The notes beneath the pieces were generated by a model. The model was given only the letters and a program-made list of their open reading frames with translations. It did not search any database and was not told where the DNA came from. A stretch of DNA of 64,000 nt from Pantoea vagans. GTDB taxonomy: Bacteria > Pseudomonadota > Gammaproteobacteria > Enterobacterales > Enterobacteriaceae. Below are positions 21,540 to 31,066 of the stretch, piece after piece; within the stretch, counting starts at the first letter, position 1; every line of letters starts with the position of its first letter. A program made the position numbers and the translations under genes. The stretch spans positions 2,852,001 through 2,916,000 of the forward strand of contig NZ_CP011427.1 in assembly GCF_001506165.1 (NCBI RefSeq), given 5' to 3'.

Positions 21540-21923
21540 AAAAAAATTCCCGTAAGATCTTCTGCCGGCAGCAACTCATTTCCATCCTGGCAATGCTGCC
21601 GTTTTTCAACATCAAGATCGGGAAAGGTATGCAAATAAGAGCTTAAAAGCTCCAGGTTATGTCTGGATTATCCGGCTCACTATGAGGAAATTTTAGAGGG
21701 CGCATCAGCCATAATTACGCGCACAAGCGGCAGCATTTTCATGGTTAGCAGGTGCAAAAAATGCACACTACCCGTGATAGTTACTTAAGGACATAAGTTA
21801 ATATTCAGCCACTTATCGCAGGTCATTTACATCGTAAACAAATTAATTAAATTTATGAATTGAACTCACAGGATGAATGAGATAAATCTCATCTTTCCAG
21901 GAAGGAGAGAGGGGAAAATTGAG
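21540..21923. other. Intergenic region upstream of pagP
   Basis: This 384-base AT-rich gap between divergent pagP and a small + strand gene should hold both promoters. I see a short inverted repeat GTGCA-AAAAA-TGCAC near 21753-21767 and no gene. Confidence 0.5.
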
Positions 21924-22109
21924 ATGACCATTCGCTGTAGCCACTGCGGTTGCGTAAAATTCTTCTTCACGTTGCCAAAGCGTGAAAATAACAGTGCACC
22001 TCGTCACCATGGGGCTTGCTGTGCGGGCTGTGGCAAGCCAATTAATCAGCAAGATTTGCATCCGCCGCTGGTCACCTATGACGAGTGGACCGCATCGCGC
22101 GCCGAATAA
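21924..22109 (+). CDS. Small cysteine-rich (zinc-ribbon-like) protein
   Basis: This 61-residue protein begins MTIRCSHCGCVKF and has a second cysteine cluster CCAGCGK, a four-cysteine pattern suited to one zinc ion. An upstream in-frame ATG at 21873 exists, but the ATG at 21924 is preceded by an AGGAGAGAGGGG purine run and gives a tidy zinc-binding start. I do not recognise a named family. Confidence 0.6.
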   Translation: MTIRCSHCGCVKFFFTLPKRENNSAPRHHGACCAGCGKPINQQDLHPPLVTYDEWTASRAE

Positions 22110-22113
22110 ACTC

Positions 22114-22137
22114 AACAGGCACCCAAAGGTGCCTGTT
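22114..22137. terminator. Terminator between the Cys-rich gene and yohP
   Basis: A perfect 10-bp stem (AACAGGCACC / GGTGCCTGTT) with a CAAA loop lies between the convergent small genes and can serve both strands. Confidence 0.75.
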
Positions 22138-22141
22138 AGTG

Positions 22142-22225
22142 TTAGAAAATCAGTTTAAACACGCCAGTAATCGTCAACAGTCCCACAATAAAGATGATGG
22201 CAATGATCCACAGGATTATTTTCAT
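22142..22225 (-). CDS. yohP: Small inner-membrane protein YohP
   Basis: This 27-residue protein, MKIILWIIAIIFIVGLL and then TITGVFKLIF, is nearly the same as E. coli YohP, a single-helix inner-membrane protein known as a model for post-translational membrane insertion. The length is identical and GGAG lies seven bases before the ATG. It ends against the terminator at 22114-22137. Confidence 0.9.
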   Translation of the reverse strand: MKIILWIIAIIFIVGLLTITGVFKLIF

Positions 22226-22483
22226 TATTCGCTCCTTCAGTGATGAAAAATAACGCGTCTCCATTCCAGTATAGATGATCATTCTGAGTTCGCTGCCGGG
22301 TGCGAGCCGGGTCACGTCTTGTCGGCGTTGTTATTTCACTTCAATTAAATTTCTGCGAGACCGGTCGCAGGTCGTGATTTTACCCCCTCGCCTGACCGCA
22401 CAAGGTCCCTCTGCGCTGTCTAAACTTACAGCGCCTCTAGCAGGCCTCAATTGTTATCACTGCCTACGTAACAAGGAGATCTT

Positions 22484-22729
22484 ATGAGCACGATTAATAC
22501 CAGCATGGGGCGTTACAGCCTGAAGGCAAAGGATTATGGCAACCACATCAGTGGCAGTATTGCCATTAATGATGAGGGTGGCACACAGCTCACCATGCAA
22601 GAGTTTGAAGAGCACTACCTTGACGATGTCGTCAATAATGTCATTTATCCTGTCACGGGTGGGAACCGTGAAATTACCCGCGCTTTGCGTGAACAAATGG
22701 TTAAAGCCGGCTTTGAACAGCCGCACTAA
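22484..22729 (+). CDS. Conserved-looking small protein of unknown function
   Basis: This 81-residue, acidic, soluble-looking protein (MSTINTSMGRYSLKAKDYGNH...) has AAGGAG six bases before its ATG and an excellent terminator after its stop, so it is very likely a real single-gene transcript. No signal peptide, membrane helix or motif is visible and I do not recognise the family. Confidence 0.7.
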   Translation: MSTINTSMGRYSLKAKDYGNHISGSIAINDEGGTQLTMQEFEEHYLDDVVNNVIYPVTGGNREITRALREQMVKAGFEQPH

Positions 22730-22735
22730 GATTTT

Positions 22736-22763
22736 GGGCCACGCTTTGTGGCCCTTTGCTTTT
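22736..22763 (+). terminator. Intrinsic terminator
   Basis: The stem GGGCCAC / GTGGCCC with a GCTTT loop and a TTTGCTTTT tail lies seven bases after the preceding small gene. Confidence 0.88.
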
Positions 22764-22836
22764 AAAACACTTACTTGCGGTTATTAATACTTTCGGCGCA
22801 GGATGCCTGATTAATGATGACATGGAGATTAACCGC

Positions 22837-23919
22837 GTGAGTGCCCTCTATCGTATTCCCCCTTCCCAGTTGCATCAGTTTGTCCAGGCCATTTGGTTGC
22901 ACGCAGGCAGCAGCGCTGAAGAGTCGCGTCTGGTTGCCGATCACCTGGTCGCCGCGAATCTGGCAGGCCACGACTCACATGGCGTCGGCATGATCCCCAG
23001 CTATATGAACTCCCTGTCCCAGGGTTTTCTGCAGCTTAACCAGCACGCCACCATCGAAAAAGATGCGGGTGCCGTTATCACGCTGCACGGCCACAACGGA
23101 TTCGGTCAGGTTGCAGCGCACGAGGCCATGCAGCACGGTATTGAGCGAGCAGCGAAGTTGGGTATTGCGGCGGTTGGGCTGCATCACTCGCACCATATCG
23201 GCCGTATTGGTCACTGGGCGGAACAGTGCGCGGCGGCGGGGTTTGTCTCCTTCCATTTCGTCAATGTGATGGGTGATCCCATGGTTGCGCCGTTTAATGG
23301 CAGCGACCGTCGTTTCGGCACCAATCCGTTCTGCGCCATCTTCCCACGTCGTGACGCCAAACCGCTGCTGCTCGATTTCGCCACCAGCGGCATTGCTTAT
23401 GGCAAAACACGCGTGGCCTGGAATAAAGACCAGCAGGTCGCGCCGGGTTATTTAATCGATCATCAGGGTCAGCCCACCACGGAACCAGGTGTGATGCATC
23501 AAGCCCCCTATGGCTCGCTGATGCCGTTTGGCCTGCATAAAGGCTATGCACTGGCGACCATGTGCGAGATTCTTGGCGGTGCGCTTTCCGGTGGCCGCAC
23601 CACCCACGATGCCACCCTGGTCAGCAGCCATGATGCTATTTTCAACTGCATGACCACGATTATCGTCAATCCCGAGGCGTTCGATGCCCCTGCGATGCAG
23701 GAAGAGGCGGAATCTTTCCTTGAGTGGGTGAAACGTTCACCGCAAAGCGGTGATGCACCGATTCAGGTTCCGGGCGAATGGGAAGAGCAGAACCGCGTTG
23801 ATCGCGATCGTGATGGCATCCCACTGGATAGCAATAGCTGGGAGCAAATCTGCGCGGCTGCACTTAGCGCAGGGATGCCCGAAGAGGAGTTAGCGGCCTT
23901 CCGTGCCCTGGCACAGTAG
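22837..23919 (+). CDS. hcxB: Hydroxycarboxylate dehydrogenase B (YbiC-like)
   Basis: This 360-residue enzyme of the malate/L-lactate dehydrogenase (Ldh2) family matches E. coli YbiC/HcxB closely; that enzyme interconverts 2-oxo- and 2-hydroxycarboxylates with NAD(P). The family motifs NLAGHDSHGVGMIPSY, HHSHHIGRIG and the RFGTNPF substrate loop are present. The frame is open from 22756, but a GTG at 22837 with GGAG nine bases upstream gives the E. coli length, so I use it. It converges with gntT across a shared hairpin. Confidence 0.9.
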   Translation: MSALYRIPPSQLHQFVQAIWLHAGSSAEESRLVADHLVAANLAGHDSHGVGMIPSYMNSLSQGFLQLNQHATIEKDAGAVITLHGHNGFGQVAAHEAMQHGIERAAKLGIAAVGLHHSHHIGRIGHWAEQCAAAGFVSFHFVNVMGDPMVAPFNGSDRRFGTNPFCAIFPRRDAKPLLLDFATSGIAYGKTRVAWNKDQQVAPGYLIDHQGQPTTEPGVMHQAPYGSLMPFGLHKGYALATMCEILGGALSGGRTTHDATLVSSHDAIFNCMTTIIVNPEAFDAPAMQEEAESFLEWVKRSPQSGDAPIQVPGEWEEQNRVDRDRDGIPLDSNSWEQICAAALSAGMPEEELAAFRALAQ

Positions 23920-23931
23920 ACCGCTGGCATG

Positions 23932-23956
23932 AGGCTGAGGTGCAATACCTCAGCCT
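23932..23956. terminator. Hairpin between convergent hcxB and gntT
   Basis: A perfect 10-bp inverted repeat (AGGCTGAGGT / ACCTCAGCCT) with a GCAAT loop lies between the two converging stops. The tails are only modestly T-rich. Confidence 0.65.
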
Positions 23957-23961
23957 TGCAT

Positions 23962-25278
23962 TTAGATCACATTCGCGAGCAGCAGACAGCCCACCAAACC
24001 GCACACCGAAATAATGGTTTCCAGCGCCGACCACGAGCGAATGGTTTCACCAATCGTCAGGTTGAAATACTCCTTGAACAGCCAGAAGCCGGGATCGTTA
24101 ACGTGCGAGAAGATCACGCTGCCGGAACCCACCGCAATCACCATCAGTTCTGGGCTGGCGCCGCTAGTGACAATCAACGGTGCGACGATGCCGCCTGCGG
24201 TAATCGCTGCTACCGTTGCAGAACCCAGCGCAATACGCAGCACAGCGGCAATCGACCACGCCATAAAGATCGGCGAGACGTTGGTTTCATGCATCATGCT
24301 GGCGATATATTTATCCACGCCGCTGTCCACCAGCACCTGCTTGAATGCGCCACCACCACCAATGATCAACAGCATCATGGCAATGATTTTGATCGAATCG
24401 GTAATGGTGCCCATCACTTCATCCATGCTGCGGCCGCGGTTCAGACCGAAGGTGAAGATGGCGATTAACACCGCGATCAGCGTTGCCATGATCGGGTCAC
24501 CGAAGAACTCGGCATACGGCAATAACAGGTGCCCTTTTGGCAACACCATTTCGGCCACTGCGCGCAGCGCCATCAGAATCACCGGAACCAGTGCAGTTCC
24601 CACGCTGACGCCGAAACCTGGCATTTCCGCTTCAGTAAAGGTTTTCGGGTTCCACAGTCCTTCAGGGATCGGCTTGTCGATGCCTTTCAAGAAACGCGCA
24701 TAAACCGGACCGGCAAGAATCACCGTTGGGATACCTAACAGCGTGCCGTACAGCAGCGTTTTACCCATATCGGCATTAAACAGCGTGGCAATCGCCGTTG
24801 GACCCGGATGCGGAGGCAGGAAACCGTGCGTTACAGACAACGCGGCCGCCATCGGCACGCCAACAAAGAGTAACGGGACTCGCGCTGAGGCTGCCACGCT
24901 GAACACCAGCGGCAACATCAACACAAAACCGACTTCATAGAACAGTGCGAACCCCACGGTAAACCCGGTCAGCACCAGTGCCCATTGAATATGCTTCGGG
25001 CCAAATTTGTCGATCAGCGTGGTGGCGATACGTTGCGCCCCGCCGCAATCCGCCAGCAGTTTGCCCAGCATGGCACCGAAGCCCATGATCAGCGCCAGGC
25101 TGCCTAATGTGCCACCGACACCGGCTTTGATTGATCCAATCACTTTATTGACTGGCATTCCTTGCATCATGCCCACCGCCAACGCGACCAGGATCAGCGC
25201 AATAAACCCGTTGAGTCTGAAACGGATCATCAGCAGCAGCAGTAATGCGACGCCAATCGCCACATAGAGTAATGGCAT
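23962..25278 (-). CDS. gntT: High-affinity gluconate transporter
   Basis: This 438-residue proton-gluconate symporter of the GntP family is very close to E. coli GntT throughout (VIGSIKAGVGGTLGSLALI, VTHGFLPPHPGPTAIA, SHVNDPGFWLFKEYFNLT). About a dozen membrane helices are expected. GGAG lies seven bases before the ATG. Two GntR boxes sit 113 bases upstream, so induction by gluconate is likely. Confidence 0.93.
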   Translation of the reverse strand: MPLLYVAIGVALLLLLMIRFRLNGFIALILVALAVGMMQGMPVNKVIGSIKAGVGGTLGSLALIMGFGAMLGKLLADCGGAQRIATTLIDKFGPKHIQWALVLTGFTVGFALFYEVGFVLMLPLVFSVAASARVPLLFVGVPMAAALSVTHGFLPPHPGPTAIATLFNADMGKTLLYGTLLGIPTVILAGPVYARFLKGIDKPIPEGLWNPKTFTEAEMPGFGVSVGTALVPVILMALRAVAEMVLPKGHLLLPYAEFFGDPIMATLIAVLIAIFTFGLNRGRSMDEVMGTITDSIKIIAMMLLIIGGGGAFKQVLVDSGVDKYIASMMHETNVSPIFMAWSIAAVLRIALGSATVAAITAGGIVAPLIVTSGASPELMVIAVGSGSVIFSHVNDPGFWLFKEYFNLTIGETIRSWSALETIISVCGLVGCLLLANVI

Positions 25279-25390
25279 AATTTTTCTCCACTTTTGCGTA
25301 CGACGAGAAGTCGGCAGCGGTTTGTTTTTGGTTATCCCAGAGGACTTTGAATTTCACGACATCTGCGCCTGGCGTTAAGTCGCTTACGCA

Positions 25391-25406
25391 ATGTTACGGG
25401 TATCAT
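25391..25406. promoter_or_regulatory. GntR operator, copy 1
   Basis: ATGTTACGGGTATCAT differs from the established GntR box ATGTTACCGGTAACAT at two positions. It overlaps the second copy by two bases. Confidence 0.8.
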
Positions 25407-25420
25407 GTTAAGGGTAACAT
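25405..25420. promoter_or_regulatory. GntR operator, copy 2
   Basis: ATGTTAAGGGTAACAT differs from the GntR consensus at two central positions and keeps both outer half-sites. It lies midway between gntT and the divergent alcohol dehydrogenase, so it could control both. Confidence 0.85.
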
Positions 25421-25563
25421 TGCGCACAAAGCATCAGATGCGGCGGCGGAATTTCTGTTTTGCGAAGGTGATCAACTTTTTGCCTGGTGGTTATCAGAAT
25501 GTTTGCCACGGGGACGTCACGGCTTTTGGTTACACTAGATGATTCACGCCATTCAAAAAGGAC

Positions 25564-26715
25564 ATGCAGGTGAGTGAGAATCTGATCGCGTTGTACAGTA
25601 ATCAACAAACCCTGTTTGGTCGCGGTAGCATTGACCGCCTGGTGCCGCTGTTAGCGGCCAATCCCCAACCCACACTGCTGTTTTGTGGTCGCTCATTTCT
25701 TAACGGCCCGGCCTGGCAACGGCTGGGTGCCGCGCTAAATGACCAGATTTTGGGTTACGAGATTGTCAGCCATGAAGCCTCGCCCGATGAAATCGATGCG
25801 TGGGTTAACCGCTGGCGCGGTCACGTTGATCGTGTGGTCGCGATAGGCGGCGGTAGCGTGTTGGATGCGGCAAAAGCGTTCAGTGCCATGATGCAGCATC
25901 CGCTGAATACCGCGCGCTATCTGGAAAAAGTGGGGGATACCGCCGTTCAGGCCATCACGCTGCCTTTGATTGCCATCCCGACCACCGCAGGGACCGGCAG
26001 CGAAGCGACGCAAAATGCCGTGGTGACCGATCAACAGCATATTCAGGTTAAAGCGTCGCTGCGCCATCCGGTGTTTGTGCCGCATGTCGCGATTCTCGAT
26101 CCTGATTTGTTAAAAGGTGCGCCCGATAGCGTGCTCGCGACCTGCGCCATTGACGCTTTTACCCACTTGTTCGAAGCGTACCTGTCACGTAAAGGGAATC
26201 TCTTCACCCAGCAAACCGCACTGAGCGGCCTGCGGTTGTTCTTTACAGCCTGGCCGAACCTGAACCGTGACGACCAGCAAGGTGACGAAGCACGTGAAGC
26301 GATGATGATGGCCTCCTGGCTTGGCGGCGTTTGCCTGAGCAGTGCAGGATTGGGTGTGATCCACGGGATCGCAGGTGAACTGGGCGCGATTAAGCCGTTC
26401 CATCACGGTGAAGTGTGTGGTCGCTTACTGTTCCCGTTCCTTGATGTGCTGGCCGAAAGTGAAAATGACGATCAACAGCGTCTGATGGCGCAGTTAGGTC
26501 AAGCGCTGTTGCCAGAGGATCCGGCTCCCCCTGCGCTGGCACTCAAAGCCTGGTTACAACAGCACGCGATTGTGCCGTTCTGGCAGGAGGGCCCGACGCT
26601 GAGTGCCACCGAAGTGGACTGGATTGTGGCACGCGCCAACAGTAAAAATGGCTGGGTGAGTTACGATGCCCCAACCCTGACCGAGATGATCGCCGCCGCA
26701 TGGCGCGTGGTTTGA
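25564..26715 (+). CDS. Iron-containing alcohol dehydrogenase
   Basis: This 383-residue protein belongs to the group III (Fe-dependent) alcohol dehydrogenases. The NAD-binding GGGSVLDAAK motif and the metal ligands are visible: Asp and His in AIDAFTHLFEA, and His residues in GVIHGIAGE and FHHGEVCG. The substrate is unknown. It is divergent from gntT and shares its tandem GntR boxes, which suggests a role in sugar-acid metabolism (inference). Confidence 0.88.
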   Translation: MQVSENLIALYSNQQTLFGRGSIDRLVPLLAANPQPTLLFCGRSFLNGPAWQRLGAALNDQILGYEIVSHEASPDEIDAWVNRWRGHVDRVVAIGGGSVLDAAKAFSAMMQHPLNTARYLEKVGDTAVQAITLPLIAIPTTAGTGSEATQNAVVTDQQHIQVKASLRHPVFVPHVAILDPDLLKGAPDSVLATCAIDAFTHLFEAYLSRKGNLFTQQTALSGLRLFFTAWPNLNRDDQQGDEAREAMMMASWLGGVCLSSAGLGVIHGIAGELGAIKPFHHGEVCGRLLFPFLDVLAESENDDQQRLMAQLGQALLPEDPAPPALALKAWLQQHAIVPFWQEGPTLSATEVDWIVARANSKNGWVSYDAPTLTEMIAAAWRVV

Positions 26716-26722
26716 TAAAGCG

Positions 26723-26740
26723 GGCGGCCTGAAGGCCGCC
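26723..26740. terminator. Hairpin between convergent genes
   Basis: The inverted repeat GGCGGCC-TGAA-GGCCGCC lies between the stops of the alcohol dehydrogenase and the chemoreceptor. There is no long T tail. Confidence 0.5.
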
Positions 26741-26746
26741 TACGAA

Positions 26747-28669
26747 CTACACCACCTTAAACATGGAAATCTCTTGCGCCAGCTGCGCGGCTTCATCACG
26801 CAAGGCTTGGGTATTCTCCGCCGTTTGCGTCACTAACATCAGGTTCTGCTGAATGCCCCGCTCCATTTGCGAAACCGCCAGCGTCACCTCCGCAATCCCT
26901 TTGCTCTGCTCATCCCCCGCGACGCGCATTTCGCTGACCACCTGCTTCACCTTATGCACATCACCGACCAACTGCGTCAATTGCTGGCCCGCGCCCTGCA
27001 CCAGCTTACTGCCCGCCAGCACGTTGCTGTCCGAATCAGCGATCAGCGCTTTAATCTCCTGCGCCGCCGTGGCACTGCGCTGCGCCAGCGCGCGCACTTC
27101 CGAGGCCACCACCGCAAAACCTCTGCCCTGTTCACCCGCGCGCGCCGCTTCAACCGCTGCGTTCAGCGCCAGAATATTGGTCTGGAACGCAATGCTGTCG
27201 ATTACCGTCAGGATCTCCGCCACGCGGCGTGAGGAAGATTGAATCGAGCCCATGGTGCTCACCACTTCACTCATCACCTCACTGCTGCTGCGCGCGATAC
27301 TGGCGGTTTGCTCCGCCGCCGCATCGGCAAGCCGGGTGTTTTCGGCGTTCTGCTGCACGGTGGCGTTAAGCTGCTCCATCGCGGCGGCACTCTGTTCCAG
27401 TGCAGCGGCCTGTTCAGCAATCTTTTCGGATAAGGCGTAATTACTCTGCGCCAGGCCCGAAGCATTGGCGGCAACGGTTTCACCGCTTCCCTGCACGCGG
27501 GAAATTACGCCAGCAATTTTATCAACAAAGCTGTTAAAGGCTTCGGCGATATCCGCTAACTCATCACGTCCGCTTTTGGTTAAACGGCGCGTCAGGTCAC
27601 CATCACCGTGGGCAATGGCGTCCAGCGCCACGTGTGTCGCTTTCAAACGCTGTCCAATACGTTGGGTAAACATCCAGGTGAGCAACAGCAGCACAATCAT
27701 CGCCGGGATCAGGAAGGTGAAGATGTCGCGCATCATGGTACGCGCCAGACCGCTGACCACACTTTCCGGCGTCACCAATCCCACCACCCAGCCGGTGCCT
27801 GGCATGCGGAACAGCGTCACCTGTGCGCGGGTGTGGAGATAATCATCGGCAAAATCCGACATTTTTTGCACGTCACCTGCACCTTTAAGCTGGCTAATTT
27901 GCTCTGCCAGAGGCGCAAGCCACGCTGATTTCTCGGTCAGGCTTTTCAGGGTGCTCAAGGTCTTTAAATCCTGACCTGGGTAATAGAGCAGATTCCCTGC
28001 GCTATCCAGCGCAAACGCGTAACCGCCTGTGACCTGTCCTTTTTGCTGCATAAAGCCCGCCAGGTTATCCAGTTGCACATCCAGAGTCGCGACCCCGGCA
28101 AACCGGTCCCCAGCCACATAAGGCACGCTGCAGGTCACCATTTTTACGCCGGACACCGGATCCTGATAAACCTCAGACCAGCCGCAGCGATCGCGCGCCG
28201 AACTGCGCACGGCGCTATACCAACTCTCTTGTTGATAGGGATTCCCCTCCGGCTGGTTATAACCATCCGAATAGGCCAGCGAGCCATCGTTCTGTCGCGC
28301 CCAGAAAAAACTGCGACGCTGCACGCCGGGGGTAAAGGCGTCCGGTTCCGGCCACACGCCGCCGCCCGCGATGGTTTTATCGCCGCTGCTGTTGATAATC
28401 TGCGGGAAACTCAGCTGCCAGAGTGTGGCATCGTGCGGCAGGACTTCTGCCAGACGCGCCATACTGACGGCTTCGCCTTCGATGCGTACCAGTTGCTGAT
28501 TCAATTGACTGACAAGGTTGTTGCCGGCCTGCTCAATCAGCGTATGGCTGGCTTCGATGACACGCGGCTGACCGCGTAACATCAATACGGAGAACACCAC
28601 TGCGGTAGTAACACAAAGCAATAACAGGCCGCCCAACGTCATGCGGGCAGCCAAACGGGTTGGCAACAT
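26747..28669 (-). CDS. Methyl-accepting chemotaxis protein with dCache domain
   Basis: This 640-residue chemoreceptor has an N-terminal membrane helix (about 11-33), a large periplasmic dCache_1 sensor (to about 305, with the WYSAVR and [12 protein letters not shown] motifs), a second helix (about 318-338), a HAMP domain, and a cytosolic signalling domain with the conserved hairpin tip ([24 protein letters not shown]). It lacks the C-terminal NWETF-type pentapeptide that tethers CheR and CheB. dCache domains often bind amino acids, but the ligand is unknown. Confidence 0.94.
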   Translation of the reverse strand: MLPTRLAARMTLGGLLLLCVTTAVVFSVLMLRGQPRVIEASHTLIEQAGNNLVSQLNQQLVRIEGEAVSMARLAEVLPHDATLWQLSFPQIINSSGDKTIAGGGVWPEPDAFTPGVQRRSFFWARQNDGSLAYSDGYNQPEGNPYQQESWYSAVRSSARDRCGWSEVYQDPVSGVKMVTCSVPYVAGDRFAGVATLDVQLDNLAGFMQQKGQVTGGYAFALDSAGNLLYYPGQDLKTLSTLKSLTEKSAWLAPLAEQISQLKGAGDVQKMSDFADDYLHTRAQVTLFRMPGTGWVVGLVTPESVVSGLARTMMRDIFTFLIPAMIVLLLLTWMFTQRIGQRLKATHVALDAIAHGDGDLTRRLTKSGRDELADIAEAFNSFVDKIAGVISRVQGSGETVAANASGLAQSNYALSEKIAEQAAALEQSAAAMEQLNATVQQNAENTRLADAAAEQTASIARSSSEVMSEVVSTMGSIQSSSRRVAEILTVIDSIAFQTNILALNAAVEAARAGEQGRGFAVVASEVRALAQRSATAAQEIKALIADSDSNVLAGSKLVQGAGQQLTQLVGDVHKVKQVVSEMRVAGDEQSKGIAEVTLAVSQMERGIQQNLMLVTQTAENTQALRDEAAQLAQEISMFKVV

Positions 28670-28794
28670 AATTTATCCTTACTTACCGACTGCATTTTCG
28701 ATTGAGATAAGAAACTGCCGCTCAGCGGCGAATTGTGCGTTCCGTCACAATCGAGTATCGGCAAAGTCAGGAATAGCTTAAGGCTGCATGACGA

Positions 28795-29622
28795 TTAAAT
28801 GACAAAGGGTGACTTGCCCGCCAGCATCTGCTCAATCACCTGCAGCACGCCCTCTTGGTTATTGTTGGGAGCCTCAAAGCGCGACGCGTCTTTAACTTTC
28901 TGCGGCGCATTCGCCATGGCAAAGCTAAAACCGGATTGCTGCAGCATCTCCAGATCGTTGCCGCCATCGCCGAACACAAGAATCTCACTGCGATCGATGC
29001 CCCAGCGTTTGCCCAGCAGATCGAGTCCATGGCCTTTGTGATTGCCCGGCACGATTAAATCCACCGATCCGTGACCGCTGGATGTCGCCGCAGCCGAACC
29101 CTGATGCAGGCGCTCAATGTCCGCCATTAGCGGCTCAACGTATTCATCAGACAGGTTAAGGGCAAACTTGAAGAGTTTGTCATCGCCGACCTCATCGAGG
29201 CTGCGAATCGGCTTCAGACGATGGCAGTAGTGACGCATTTTGACCAGCCAGCTCTCTTCGATACCCTCAAAGTAGTAAGCGCTGTCGCGTCCACACAGAA
29301 TGTAGCGCAGTTCTGGATAGTGTCCGTTGTGCAGGGTATCGAGCACCGCGTCAATGTCCGCGCGTGAGAACGAGCCGCAGAACAACTCTTCGTCGCAGTC
29401 GATGATCCACGCGCCGTTTTCGGCCACGAAAGCAATTTCACTGGAGATGTCGGGGAAGAAGGATTTGAGCTGGTAATACTGGTTGCCGCTGGCGACCACA
29501 AATTTGATGCCGCGCCGTTTCATTTCCTGATAACAGGCCTGAAAACGTGCCCGGTTGTACTGTTTTTTATCGTCGAGGAAGGTGCCGTCCTTATCCACCG
29601 CCACCATTTTTACCACGGTCAT
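28795..29622 (-). CDS. Cof-type HAD sugar phosphatase (YbiV-like)
   Basis: This 275-residue HAD phosphatase resembles E. coli YbiV/SupH, which dephosphorylates sugar phosphates. Motif I is VDKDGTFLDD (nucleophile and acid Asp), motif II is VVASGNQYYQ, and motif IV is FGDGGNDLEM; the C2 cap domain lies between. Two ATGs are adjacent; the second (29622) has the better spacing from AAGGAG. Confidence 0.9.
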   Translation of the reverse strand: MTVVKMVAVDKDGTFLDDKKQYNRARFQACYQEMKRRGIKFVVASGNQYYQLKSFFPDISSEIAFVAENGAWIIDCDEELFCGSFSRADIDAVLDTLHNGHYPELRYILCGRDSAYYFEGIEESWLVKMRHYCHRLKPIRSLDEVGDDKLFKFALNLSDEYVEPLMADIERLHQGSAAATSSGHGSVDLIVPGNHKGHGLDLLGKRWGIDRSEILVFGDGGNDLEMLQQSGFSFAMANAPQKVKDASRFEAPNNNQEGVLQVIEQMLAGKSPFVI

Positions 29623-29732
29623 CATGACTCCTTAGCGCATTGAAAGGAAAAAAGGGCCGTAGAGAGGATAACCTGGTGAGCGAAGAAAGCGGAGAGAAAC
29701 ACGGATGGTGGACACCATCCGTGCAAGCGATA

Positions 29733-30200
29733 TTAGTTAAACGCGCCATTCAGAATCAGCGAGGTGATCACGCCCGTTGCTGCAGCAATCAACACATAGT
29801 TGCCATCAACATAAGACCAGTACTCACCACGCGGTGGCTCCGGCAGGCGACGTTCACGCCAGTCATCTACACGATAATGCGGGCCACGGAATTCTGGCGG
29901 CATTGGGTGCCCACGACGGAAATCATGGCCATTCCATGCGAAGTGGTCACCGCCGTGGTGTCCTTCCGGCATACGATGGTCAGCATAACGGTCGTGATGA
30001 TCCGGGCCACGGTCTGGGCCATGACCACGATCGGGACCCCGGTCGCCGCCATGATCAGGGCCACGGCCGTGGTCCTGATGTTGGTCGCCGCCACGCGGCT
30101 GCCAGTGTTGGTCACCCGGGCCATCGGCCCAGGAAACGGCTGAAAACAGTGAGCTGCATGCAATAAGTGACGCAATAAGATTTGATGTAGTTTTTTTCAT
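29733..30200 (-). CDS. RcnB-like periplasmic protein
   Basis: This 155-residue protein has a signal peptide ending near VSWA-DG, a long low-complexity segment of Gly/Pro/Asp/His/Arg repeats (GPDHGGDRGPDRGHGPDRG and similar), then the RcnB-family core (HFAWNGHDFRRG, YRVDDWRERRLPEPPRGEYW) and a hydrophobic C-terminus. RcnB of E. coli modulates nickel and cobalt efflux. The His/Asp-rich part could bind metal, but no rcnA is nearby. The MKKTTSN start is used, not the frame's earlier ATG at 30248. Confidence 0.82.
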   Translation of the reverse strand: MKKTTSNLIASLIACSSLFSAVSWADGPGDQHWQPRGGDQHQDHGRGPDHGGDRGPDRGHGPDRGPDHHDRYADHRMPEGHHGGDHFAWNGHDFRRGHPMPPEFRGPHYRVDDWRERRLPEPPRGEYWSYVDGNYVLIAAATGVITSLILNGAFN

Positions 30201-31066
30201 GATGTTGCCTCCAATGATAACGGCAGTTCTCGCACCGTTGAGTATCACTATTCATCAAATGGCAGCAAAAGAGGATTTCCAAAATTCCTAAAAAATCGGT
30301 GACTTACAATAAATTACCGCGAATTATCGCTTTCTTAACGATTGTGTCTTTTCTGACATCAAATGGACTCAATGTGAACAAAAAATGGAGATGAGAGGGG
30401 GAAAGAAACCCGATCGCGGGGATCGGGTGGATAATGCTAATTCCATAAATTGCATAAAGCGGGTAAACCCTGCAAATTTGAGGGTAAAACTGAAGCACAC
30501 AACGCCACATCACTAGCATTGCCGATAAACAATACCACTTTAAAATGCAAAATTCTTTTAAAACCCCCTGCTTTTCGGAAAAAACCGTAAAAATTTAACG
30601 GGGAAAGAAAATTATATTTCGCTGCCCCTCACTTCCTGACAAATAAGGTCTGTGCTCTGACCAGAATCGGGGAGGGATTAAGCACTCTTTTCTGTTTTGC
30701 AGAGGAGCGTGGCGAAAAAAAGGCCGTTACTTGCCATAAAAACATCATAACGCACTATAAAATAAGGCAATTACAAAAACCAATTTTAAAATGGACGGTT
30801 TATTCAGAGCAAACTTCAATGTTATTCATCATTCCCTTACGCGCTTATCAGATAAAAATCCTTATTAGCCCCATTAATACACATCTGTGATTAATACCGC
30901 GCTTAATATTATCTACATTGAGTTTAGGATTATCCCTCGCTTTCTATTTAACTGAGTGTTTTTTCATCCCTGACGGGTCTGACAATAGAAGATCGCACCT
31001 CAGAAAAGGTTATTTCAGGCAGATGATTGCATTAAAAGAATAATAGTGGACGTGCAGACAACGGAA
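30201..31066. other. AT-rich gene-poor region
   Basis: No convincing protein gene is visible in about 865 bases between the RcnB-like and DUF1272 genes. It contains a terminator-like hairpin on the - strand (30402-30428) with no gene ahead of it. The rest is AT-rich and without clear repeats. Confidence 0.6.
30402..30428 (-). terminator. Orphan intrinsic terminator
   Basis: Read on the - strand, ACCCGATC-CCCGC-GATCGGGT is followed by TTCTTT, a standard intrinsic terminator. No protein gene ends there, so it may close a small RNA. Confidence 0.5.

Noticed and set aside
21540..21923. PhoP box upstream of pagP
   Set aside because: No pair of GTTTA-like direct repeats at the right spacing could be found on the pagP strand.
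30304..30519. 71-codon - strand open frame in the gene-poor region
   Set aside because: It has no ribosome site, runs through the terminator hairpin and shows no protein-like composition.
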